Origin: Phoronis ovalis
Lineage: Eukaryota; Phoronida; Phoronidae
Reading direction: 5' to 3'
Assembly (NCBI GenBank): GCA_028565635.1
Contig: JAOXYB010021380.1
Coordinates: 1 to 17,248 of the forward strand
Length of the DNA: 17,248 nt
The position numbers and the translations under genes are program-made. Of the stretch, positions 9,363 to 17,248 are shown in pieces (the stretch's first letter is position 1; each line of letters opens with the position of its first letter). The notes beneath the pieces are model-generated. The model had not been told where the DNA came from. It was given only the letters and a program-made list of their open reading frames with translations, and did no database searches.

Positions 9363-10601
9363 TCATGACGAATGACGGCGGCCAACGATTGTGTGAGTAA
9401 ATGGCTTCTGTATAGGTAGTGGTTGGAACGCAACATTGTCTATGCTTCCATCCTTATCAAAGTTATCAAATGGTACGCGTAAGCTATTCAACTGATTTCT
9501 TTTCCCAGTAGCGGAATCATCAAAAATGTTCAAAGAATTTCGACGACAGTAACAAAGTCTTTCCTTTATACCAATAAAATCACAATTAGTCGTTTCAACA
9601 TCTTGACTTTCAGAAACTGTCGAATTGTTTTTGAAACAGAAACAAAATATTGTCTTGAATTCAGCACGAAAACGTGATCCAGTCAAGATGTATAGATAGA
9701 AATTCCCAGCATGATTCAGGTACAGAAATGCTGGAGCGATCAGTATATACAGCGTATTATACGTTAATTGAAACAATATGCTGAACGCCGAGTAAAGAGC
9801 AGTACATACAATAAATAAGATAGACACAGAAATCAGTAATGGAATAAAACGAAAGTTTTGGTTGCCATGGATAGGCAACTTGTTGTTACGTACAATAATG
9901 GTTTTCCGCACTATTCCAATGTTACAAACAAGTATGATTATAGACGGTAAAAATGAATAAGTTGCTAACTTTATCCAAGAGTCTATTCTTAAAAAACTTC
10001 TCATATTGACTCGACTGGTGCATAAGCCTTTAACAACACCGCGTGACCAAAAGTTATGGATCTGATATCCAAAAGCGATCATTAAGACGACAGTCATGGA
10101 CAGCGCCGCTTTCCTCTTCGTGCAAATCATTCTTTTCTTTAACGGATAAACAACGGCGATAAATCGATCAAAGGATAAGGAGCAGAGCGCACAAACAGAA
10201 ATGAGTGGGCATACATGTTGTAGTACAAACGAAAACGAACACAACCACTCAGTGCCAGCTGTTAGTACAACTAACTGCCCCCTTCCTGATTTTAATAAGA
10301 ACACAAAAATGCCGTTACAAAGTAAAATAATATCGGTACTTGATATAACTATAAAATATATAATTGAAGATGATATTTCTTTTTGGCGCGAAAACACAAT
10401 CAGCGACAAGACGTTGCCGATAATTCCAACTGCAACAATTGCCATGCGAACTGGAGCAAGGATTAATTCTACTGCAACCCAGTCGTTAGAACTTCCATAA
10501 GAATTTGATGGAACGGTCGTGTCATTGTTGGATGCAATGTACCATTCTGTCGTTTCTTGCGAGATGTTCTGATCATGATTACTATTTTCAATATCTTCCA
10601 T
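9363..10601 (-). CDS. Class A (rhodopsin-like) G-protein-coupled receptor, peptide-type, paralogue 2
   Basis: A 412-residue receptor counted from the ATG at 10601. The frame is open back to 10652, but that upstream codon is GTG, an unlikely eukaryotic start. MEDIENSN aligns with MGDIIDLS of the paralogue at 3333-4517, and both ATGs sit in AAAATGG. Landmarks are N63 (1.50), D90 (2.50), C121 with C194 as disulfide pair, DRF at 145-147, P219 (5.50), CTAL at 266-269 for CWxP, N300-F301 and Y304 in TM7, and helix 8 TGSRFRAEF (307-315). N-glycosylation sequons are N12 and N26. Tail cysteines are at 320, 322, 350 and 352. The tail is about 18 residues longer than in paralogue 1. Core identity to paralogue 1 is about 56% by hand count; TM2-TM4 differ most, while the TM6 start (NFRxIPLLISVSI) and TM7 are nearly fixed. 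It has a single coding exon. The class is certain; the ligand is unknown, with invertebrate peptide or orphan chemosensory receptor both possible. Confidence 0.93.
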   Translation of the reverse strand: MEDIENSNHDQNISQETTEWYIASNNDTTVPSNSYGSSNDWVAVELILAPVRMAIVAVGIIGNVLSLIVFSRQKEISSSIIYFIVISSTDIILLCNGIFVFLLKSGRGQLVVLTAGTEWLCSFSFVLQHVCPLISVCALCSLSFDRFIAVVYPLKKRMICTKRKAALSMTVVLMIAFGYQIHNFWSRGVVKGLCTSRVNMRSFLRIDSWIKLATYSFLPSIIILVCNIGIVRKTIIVRNNKLPIHGNQNFRFIPLLISVSILFIVCTALYSAFSILFQLTYNTLYILIAPAFLYLNHAGNFYLYILTGSRFRAEFKTIFCFCFKNNSTVSESQDVETTNCDFIGIKERLCYCRRNSLNIFDDSATGKRNQLNSLRVPFDNFDKDGSIDNVAFQPLPIQKPFTHTIVGRRHSS

Positions 10602-10655
10602 TTTCCGAATGTTGATCAAGTTTGATACAGAAACAGACGTACTTTGTTTCACAAT

Positions 10656-10657
10656 CT
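10656..10657 (-). promoter_or_regulatory. Candidate 3' splice site upstream of receptor 2 start
   Basis: On the minus strand, AACTTGTTTCTCTAG ends at 10656, 54 bases before the ATG. The pyrimidine run ending in TAG is a good acceptor candidate. It would end a 5' intron and make the GTG-initiated upstream extension (10602-10652) untranslated leader. Confidence 0.4.
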
Positions 10658-11142
10658 AGAGAAACAAGTTATTAAAAATAATCTTAAATGTGCAGTTATG
10701 ACAAGAGCATTGAAATGACTCTGGCTTTGCTGAAATATTTTGATTTATATAAGCACTCATGCGAAACAATGAGAGAACACGTGATTTTACATCAATTGCT
10801 TTTTTTTAGGATTAATCTAAATTTTTAACGATCATAAACATTTGGAATCAAGCTATAAATTTGAAAGGAATTCATTTTAATATCTTAACCAGTAGTTAAA
10901 AAGATTTATTGCTGCTCAATCATTTGAAGGTACATATAATGCTGAAGCGCACGCACACATTTTCTGTAAACCATATTGATTTATCTGAAAAGACGCCCTA
11001 TGCTTGGATTTCGTAAAAAGTTTTTTGGTTTCGATTCAGAACGAGGCTTTATATTAATTAGTAAACTGTTCATAGGATTCTGTTAGTGAAAATGCGCAAT
11101 TCTAAATCGATCTTACATGAATATATCACAGAATGAGTTCTT

Positions 11143-11144
11143 AC
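11143..11144 (-). promoter_or_regulatory. Candidate 5' splice donor of a receptor 2 leader exon
   Basis: The minus strand reads GTGCCG followed by GTAAGAAC, close to the animal donor consensus. Paired with the acceptor at 10656-10657 it gives a 489-base intron. The leader exon would start somewhere above 11145. This is predicted only. Confidence 0.35.
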
Positions 11145-12227
11145 CGGCACTAGTGATGGCAACTAAATGAGACTATGGTCTTGCTTTATTTCGTTTATAT
11201 TTATCAGTATATTCCACAATAAACTACGGCACCATGATACCACAAACTCACAGTTCATTCATTCGCACTGTTGTTTGTGGTAAATAAGGAGGTGTAGTTG
11301 GAGACGCAACTTCAACTTCCTGTAAACATTCCAGATTAAATATCTTATAAACAAATCTTTAAAATTACTTTCAAATCAACCACAATATGACTATTAGATA
11401 TAATATAGTGATATGGAAAAATATATGAACGCATTAGTAATAGTGTGTGTTCAAGGTAAATTAAATATCAGTCCCTGGTGTTTAGAAGTATCTACTATAG
11501 AAATCTTAGTTTCTTACTGTTAAGCGAATGCACCCAGAGCTAAACTATGGAAAATGGATTGTATGGCGTGGCATGCGATGTATGTGATAACTGATCTTGA
11601 TGGCAGTGTCCTTAGATTTATGACCCAACTAGTTTATACTTCAGCTCCAGGCTTGCAGCCGGTCCACTCGTTTACCCACGAATAACATATTGATATGAGG
11701 AGTGTAGCCAGTTCCGGGCAGTTATTCGTAGTTATTTGTAGTGAACCCCAGTTGAACAAGTGCAAGCTGTTCTTTTATTTGATAAAAATGACAATCAACA
11801 TAACTGAATGACGTATAGTATTTTATTTATATTTCATTCATTTATAAAAAATAGAAAATCTTTTTTTGATACACTGTACTGGTTTCATTGCATCTATTAC
11901 ATATTATTTATTCAGCAAATATTCAAACACTTCGCCGAAAAAGAAGAGTATGACAGGGCTATGCTGATGGCTTAAGTTTGAGAAATTAAATAATTAATTA
12001 TGTGTAACGAAGAACTCGCTAAAACTTTTAAGTTGACAACAGTACAGATTTAATTACAAGTATATAATTAACTTTTCGAAATTAATCTAGAATGGTAATG
12101 GGTTTATTTATTTTTAAATAAATGATTAAACTTTTTAATTATAAAAATAAACGAACGAACTAATTTCGACAGACGCGTTTTCTAAAAAATTAATAATTTC
12201 TAATTGTTACACGTACCTATTATATCC
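11145..12227. other. Upstream region of receptor 2, no other gene seen
   Basis: AT-rich sequence that may contain the receptor 2 promoter and leader exon. It holds the hairpin at 11222-11300 and a short ACGAATAAC/GTTATTCGT inverted pair (near 11679 and 11725). No coding frame of note is present. Confidence 0.45.
11222..11300. repeat. Imperfect hairpin upstream of receptor 2
   Basis: TACCACAAACTCACAG (11238-11253) pairs with CTGTTGTTTGTGGTA (11268-11282) around a loop of about 14 bases. Outer arms starting AACTAC (11222) and ending GTAGTT (about 11300) extend the stem to roughly 32 imperfect base pairs. It may be a small degenerate inverted-repeat element or a structured leader segment. Confidence 0.5.
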
Positions 12228-12610
12228 TACTCTCCTGTGTCACCCTGAAAATCGTATGTTACTTTTACGCTTTAGTGGAAGAAATTTTTCCAACATTTTT
12301 TATCAGCGTGGGTGATATAGCACCTAATGAGATTTAATTTTTTGCCGTTGCTTAGAAAAGTTTCTATTTTGCAAATATCCGTTATAAATTCCCTATAACC
12401 GATTGCAGTTAATAATTTGAGCCATCACAAATGCCTGAAAGGATGTGATCACAGGTGATCATAATTATCACCGTTTTCTAGCTCAGTCAATGCATAAAGA
12501 GATAACAAAAGATCACATTCAAATGAGCAATGTGATATAATTAACTTTTTGTACTATTTTGAATGCTTATTTTCGACAAGAGAGAATTGTAATGATAATT
12601 TGCGGAACAA

Positions 12611-12910
12611 GAACTTTCATGGCATATTGTCAATTGTGGTCTGGCCTGGCGTGGTGTGGCCTGGCCTGGTCTCTAGTACCCTGGGTATCGATGATTTTTG
12701 CTGCTTATTACAATGTGTACTTACTTCAATGTGTACTTACCCCGAGTATCTAAAGCCATTTTTACCTGTATCTGATATATCTATTCAAGGTATGTTACAA
12801 TGTACAAGTAGCCTGGCCTCTAACTTTAAACCCCTGCAATAGCTGTAATTACCCTGGACATAATAATATTTTTAACAGTGGGTATCAGTGGGTATCAATG
12901 ATTTTTCTAG
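12611..12910 (+). repeat. Inner left arm of the foldback element
   Basis: Closely matches the reverse complement of 13338-13670. It contains a 14-base local duplication (TGTGTACTTACTTCAATGTGTACTTAC) that the right arm lacks, while the right arm carries about 35 extra bases (near 13387-13430) that the left lacks. Confidence 0.75.
12640..12673 (+). repeat. TGGCC-type minisatellite in left arm
   Basis: Degenerate tandem copies of (C)TGGCC/TGGCG/TGGTG precede TCTCTAGTACCCTG. The mirrored patch in the right arm is at 13596-13643 on the other strand, slightly longer. It is markedly GC-rich against its surroundings. Confidence 0.6.
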
Positions 12911-13038
12911 CTACTACCTAAAGCATAATATTTTAGAAAATTTACTATAAACCGTATAAATGATTATTCAGAGGTAAACCACATAACCTACAGATATACA
13001 TCTGTTTTAACAATGAAAAAGATTACATAACAAGTTGC

Positions 13039-13232
13039 AGATACCATGAGTAGATACAAAAATGTAGAACTCACATTTGATAACCGTGGTAAGTACACAT
13101 TTTAAAAATTATTGTAGATACCATGAATAGACACATAGTTAAGTAAACATTTTAATAATCATTTTAGATACTTTTAATACATACACACAGGTAAAAATGG
13201 TTAAGTACACATTGTAGAAATCATTGATACCC
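13039..13232 (+). repeat. Degenerate tandem units in the foldback loop
   Basis: Units begin with AGATAC at 13039, 13116 and 13166, with a partial fourth at about 13225. Each carries a version of AAGTACACATTTTA followed by ATCATT. Unit length varies between about 50 and 77 bases. A similar unit recurs in the right arm (about 13528-13580) and, inverted, in the left arm, so the whole element seems built from one repeat. Confidence 0.5.
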
Positions 13233-13337
13233 GGAGTATCTTTGTAACCATACTTGTACACAAATGTAAAGTTACAATTTTTTTCTGACGACGCATTTTG
13301 CTTCTGTAAGTCAGGACCCAGTATCAGGAAATTGTGG

Positions 13338-13670
13338 TGATTAGAAAAATCATTGATACCCATGGTTAAAAATGCTATTATATCCAGGGTAGTTACAAAA
13401 TTTTACATAATAGAAATTGTTAAAAAACCTATTGCAGCTATTGCAGGGGGTTAAAGTTATGAGGCCATGCTACGTGTGTACATTGTAACATACCTTGAAT
13501 AGGTATACACAGGTAAAAATCGCTTTAGATACTCGGGGCCGGTAAGTACACATTGTAATAAGCAGCGAAAATCATTGATACTCAGGGTACTAGAGGCCAG
13601 GCCAGGCCACTAGAGATCAGACCAGGCCATGCCATACCAGGCCACATTTGAGAACATGCCGAAATTTCAT
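13338..13670 (-). repeat. Inner right arm of the foldback element
   Basis: Inverted partner of 12611-12910, with the same block order read from the opposite strand. Confidence 0.75.
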
Positions 13671-13806
13671 CGGGAAACGCTGGTATTTGCAATCCTGTAA
13701 TGTAGTATTATATTACTCACGTTGATAAAAAATGTTTCAGCATTTTTTGCCATTATGGCGGTTAAAGTGACATACGATTTTCAGGGTAACACGCGTACGG
13801 GAGAGT

Positions 13807-15424
13807 GGCGTGTACTTTTGTAGTACGATTTAGCAATTTTGCTATTTTTGTTGATTAATAATTTAAAGTGACTTAGTCTATTTTTTTTGGCCGTTAAATG
13901 ATTATTATTCATAAGGGTAAAACAGGAACACTAGATGCCACAATCACGTTCACTGTTATTCCCTTGGTTAAACCAGGAGCAATAGGTCTAGCATATATAA
14001 AGATTTAAAGTTTAATTTTTGTTTTATCTCTTCTTTGTAGCCTTCTACTGACACATGTAAATATTTTTTCCGCAGTTTCGAATGTAGCGTCGAGGTAACG
14101 TCAGGAAACGCAAAACTATTTCCTGATATAAAAATTTCTGGTGAAAAGCACTGGCAATAATAGTCACACACCTAGATCCCTACACTCACGCATAAACCAA
14201 TATTTAGAGCCCGTTTTGTGCATGAAATATCCCAGGGGTCACCCGCCAGTACAAATAGGTTACCGTGAAACGCCATTTTGTGGACTTGTCACTACCTGGA
14301 GTATAAACTTAAGCCTTGATCTAAATTGTTTTCGAGATAGCTCCGATCTGCATGTTTATCATTCTTAAATCTCCTTTCTTAATGAGGATATAAAACAACA
14401 AAACGATGGTAATTTATTAAAAGTCATTAAAAGAATTAAGAAAACAATAAATCGGTTTTCTCATCTAATGACATAATCACATAAACCATTATAAAAAATG
14501 ATCCCACGCGTTGCGTCAAAAACGTAAAAAAGTAAAAAATATGAAGATTATTACCGTATTACCCTAGTAGTTAAACACAGGTCTTATATATTTGAACTTT
14601 CGATGTTTTTAGCTTTTGAGAATTTTCTTTAGTTCAATAGTAAGACCCGCTGTCATGAATGGCAATGTCCGTATGATCTGTTGTCCGGCTGACAGTGTGT
14701 TTTAATTTCCGGTGTTCTAGTAGTGTGTTTCAATTTCAGTGTGGACAGAACGCTTCTCGTGTTATTTTATATCTCTCAAATTAATCATTATATCGACATA
14801 AAAATTTACAGACCAGGATAAAATTAAGTTTCCTTTGTAACTGCGAATTTTTTTCATAATTTCATATTTTAAACTTAAGTTAATCGATGCCATGGTAACC
14901 TAATTAATCTTGTTTTTTATTAAAAACATATTTTTTAATTCCTCTAGTTTTTTTCTACCAAATATCTTTTTCTTACAATAAAAATATCTAACGAAAATAG
15001 CAACAACAAAAAATTAACAAACGCAACTTTATTATGATTTTATATGCCTTTCTAAATGTCATTTTATTAGGGTACTGATTGATTTGCCACTTGATATGCG
15101 AGTAATATTTCATGTATTGACAGAAAAAAATTAAAGTCTTCACTAAAGTAACATTGGTACCATCAGAAACATCAATTATTTTGATTTTGCAAAAATGCTG
15201 TTGGTATTAATTTGGTTTCCCGTTTTCTTACCGAAATAAGAGACTTTCCACTCAAATTCAAATAAAACGTGATAATGTTACAATTCTAGTCATTATGATG
15301 TGTCTGCATTATATGCAACCAAAACATTGATAATCTAAAACATTTCACAACATTTCATAGTGTGCAAATAAAAGATGATTGAAAAACATGATTTTGTAAT
15401 ATTTTTGAGTGAGTATTAAATGTG
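13807..15424. other. AT-rich stretch without a supported gene
   Basis: Open frames at 13968-14171 (minus) and 14141-14368 (plus) are short, overlapping on opposite strands, and show no domain. A 28-base tandem duplication lies at 14694-14743. I see nothing else of note. Confidence 0.5.
14694..14743 (+). repeat. Short tandem duplication
   Basis: AGTGTGTTTTAATTTCCGG (from 14694) is followed 28 bases later by AGTGTGTTTCAATTTCAG (from 14722). Nearby CTGTCA (14650) and TGACAG (14690) form a weak stem. No function is assigned. Confidence 0.5.
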
Positions 15425-15819
15425 CAGGCCCCGTCAGATATGGGGTGCGTTGGGTGCGAACGCATTTCTTTTTACGCGTAATCACGGAATCGGGCGTATT
15501 GTTAAGTGTGCGTATATGTTATATCGTATATCTTATATAATACCTCACCTGCCGATTTGCGAACGCACCCCCCTTTTGAAATGACATGAAAATTTTTTTA
15601 CGCGTAATCACGGAATGGGGTCGCATTGATAATTAAGGAAGGAGGGGTTGTACTGGAAGGAGAAGTTTTTGAGCGTTTTAGCGCTGTCCTTTTTTGTTAT
15701 TTTATCAGCGTTTCTACTACCCTTCCTTTTTTAACTACGTAACTCATATTTTCTGAAATCGTTAATTGTAAAAACACTACAAACGCACCACACTTTTGAA
15801 AAAGTGTCTGACGGGCCTG
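15425..15819. mobile_element. 395-bp MITE with CAGGCCC-type ends and 5-bp ATGTG target duplication
   Basis: The left end CAGGCCCCGTCAGA and the reverse complement of the right end CAGGCCCGTCAGA match apart from one extra C. ATGTG directly flanks both ends (15420-15424 and 15820-15824). The right-end sequence recurs at 2691, so it is a dispersed family. Inside, a 22-base segment is directly repeated (15469-15490 and 15595-15616), and a right-end-like patch (AACGCACC...CTTTTGAAA) occurs at 15562-15581. It has no coding capacity. The superfamily is unclear: the ends resemble hAT, but the duplication is 5 rather than 8 bp. Confidence 0.7.
15469..15616 (+). repeat. 22-bp exact direct repeat inside the 15425-15819 MITE
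   Basis: The segment containing ACGCGTAATCACGGAAT occurs identically at 15469-15490 and 15595-15616, both preceded by GCGAACGCA and followed by GGG-containing sequence. It indicates an internal duplication or recombination between two copies. Confidence 0.8.
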
Positions 15820-15824
15820 ATGTG

Positions 15825-17248
15825 GTAAACACTTTTAGCACTCTCTTTATCTTTGGTCCGGGATCATTAGTTGTCCCTTAAAATGGCGTTACGTCTCACA
15901 TACATATATTAAATACACTACTTACTCATGTGACCACGAATTTCTTATTGCTTGTACAAGGAGATTTTTTCACCTGGTAAATACTTGAAAGTAATCCGTT
16001 AAAGCAATATAAATGTGTTTTTAAACTAATTAAACTATAGTACCGATAGCGAATTGGTACCATTATTGTGACCGGCGTGATACAGCATTTGTTATCACTT
16101 TAATTTATTGCCAGCTTCTAGCCACCATTTACCTATCTAAGGAAAAATAGTTGATATTTTCAAGAGCTTTAAGGCTAGGTTTAAAATTATGAAACACATT
16201 TAATTGTAATTAGAAAGGAAGTAAATGAATAACCTTACCGTTTGCTTGTGTATATTTGCTTTGATAAATTTAGAAGTCTAAAATCAGCCTTATGAATCGC
16301 AAAAAAGGTTAAACTTTTTTGAATATTCACACCAGGAGTAAAAATAAATTAAAATCGTCCCCTCTCTAATAATTGCCACCTCTCCTAGCAGAAATTGTTT
16401 GTGCGATTATTTTAAAAAATACGATAGTGCTTTTTAATGGTGACGTAATTGTTAGAATATTGGCACAATAGTGCTGATAAATTATACATTTAATTTTAAC
16501 TTAATTTGTAATTCATATTTTAGTTCTACAACCCAAATTCCAATTTCATATACAGTGTACTTCTATTTTCATTTTAAAAACTAAAAACGATTTTAATTAA
16601 CCTTTATTGACATTACTATATAGGCGAAGAAAGAAGAGTAAACGGCCCGCTAGCAATATATTAACCTCACATAATTAACTTCTTTATTTAGCCAGTAGCC
16701 AGGCAAGTTTCGTTCGACAACATATGTAAAACATATCTAAGTCAAACAGTTCTTTTATTGTTAGGTACAGGTATGTTGAAAATGTTCGAATGTATGAACA
16801 CGCAGTCATGAATGCCATGTTCTGTTACATAAACTGCTGGGTAATGAAGCAATATCATAGTTACGTGCACCAGAAAACGAGAAATGTATAGATGGTATAT
16901 ACATTTATTCATCAATATCTACGTACAATTTAAAAGATATTTTACAAACAAAAAGTTAAAGACATACATGTACATTACATTTCTAATACAAAATAGCATA
17001 TAATTTATATATCCGGATAAAGAAATAAAAAAGTGATTTTTTAGAAACAAATTTAACTGCCACTAATCAGAGAGAAACTGAGAGATTTTTATCGCGGACA
17101 AATATTGAGTTTTCTGCAAAAGGTCATTCAATTTATTCGGATAAGACATCAAATTGGCATAAGGTCACAATTGATGTAAACACAGTGGTGGCGGAGTGGT
17201 CTGGCCCTGCTGGAAGAAGTGCGAAAACCTTAAATTTATGATTTTTTC
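15825..17248. other. AT-rich flank without a supported gene
   Basis: No open frame of useful length, no inverted-repeat element and no RNA gene is visible. The last 60 bases are locally GC-richer (GTGGTGGCGGAGTGGTCTGG) and could be the edge of a feature lying outside the window. Confidence 0.5.

Larger units (their letters stand above)
12228..13806. mobile_element. Foldback-like element: long inverted arms around a tandem-repeat loop
   Basis: The outer arms are 12228-12386 and the inverse of 13682-13806; both read CTCTCC, then ACCCTGAAAATCGTATG, then AACATTTTTTATCA. The inner arms are 12611-12910 and the inverse of 13338-13670. They share long blocks such as TGCTTATTACAATGTGTACT, GAGTATCTAAAG, ATTCAAGGTATGTTACAATG and CCCTGCAATAGCTG. 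The left arm has about 220 extra bases (12387-12610) absent from the right. The central 12911-13337 segment is a loop with degenerate tandem units. No transposase is visible, and no target duplication can be fixed at the borders. Long, repeat-rich arms with a short middle resemble foldback elements. A one-off palindromic duplication is an alternative, but the tandem units within the arms favour a mobile or satellite origin. Confidence 0.7.

Noticed and set aside
10201-10500. Plus-strand open frame across receptor 2 (and the similar one at 4051-4290 across receptor 1)
   Set aside because: Both are antisense shadows of the receptor coding frames and their similarity follows from the paralogy.
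10602-10652. Upstream 17-codon extension of receptor 2
   Set aside because: It starts with GTG, has no counterpart in receptor 1, and contains what looks like leader just after a splice acceptor.
12549-12842. Plus-strand open frames through the left foldback arm
   Set aside because: They run through the TGGCC minisatellite and arm repeats; the repeated Val-Trp-Pro-Gly reading is a by-product of the repeat.
14141-14368. Overlapping open frames on opposite strands near 13968-14368
   Set aside because: Short, no recognisable motif, and mutually exclusive.
4838-16080. Shared GTGACCGGCGTG near 4845 (minus) and 16071 (plus)
   Set aside because: A 12-base match is expected several times by chance in a window of this size, and the flanking similarity is weak.

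Overview
The window looks like animal nuclear DNA. It is strongly AT-rich, has very low gene density, and carries many inverted-repeat mobile elements and homopolymer tracts. Its only convincing intact genes are two single-exon-coding class A (rhodopsin-like) G-protein-coupled receptors. Tandem, intronless receptor copies in an AT-rich, MITE-rich background fit a lophotrochozoan invertebrate, most likely a mollusc and perhaps a bivalve. That placement is inference from style, not from a diagnostic gene.

The two receptors lie head-to-tail on the minus strand: 4517 to 3333 (394 aa) and 10601 to 9363 (412 aa). An ungapped hand alignment of the seven-helix core gives about 157 identities in 278 positions (about 56%), so they are paralogues from a local duplication. 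Both keep N1.50, D2.50, the TM3/ECL2 cysteine pair, P5.50, N7.49 and Y7.53. Both carry the same departures from textbook class A motifs: DRF for DRY, CTxx for CWxP, and NFxxY for NPxxY. Both have a conserved cysteine-containing C-tail. The overall look is that of invertebrate peptide-type receptors, but the ligand cannot be read from sequence. A good 3' splice-site candidate sits just upstream of each start codon, which suggests 5' non-coding exons joined to a single coding exon.

Region by region: 1-96 holds a probable repeat terminus cut by the window edge. 898-2029 is a DNA transposon with 27-bp perfect inverted ends and a TTA target duplication, containing a broken minus-strand coding remnant. 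2540-3035 is a second TTA-flanked MITE, with a related-but-different element apparently nested inside it (2691-2976). 3333-4517 is receptor 1. 4518-7899 is a long non-coding stretch. 7900-8261 is a third inverted-repeat element. 9363-10601 is receptor 2. Its upstream region holds a candidate 5' exon and a hairpin. 12228-13806 is a long foldback-like inverted repeat with tandem repeats in its loop. 15425-15819 is a MITE with a 5-bp target duplication whose end matches the nested element at 2691. The remaining DNA shows no gene that I can support.

No rRNA, tRNA, CRISPR array or bacterial-type operon is visible. Unusual points are the shared non-canonical receptor motifs, the shared cysteine C-tail, and the layered set of inverted-repeat elements around the receptor pair.
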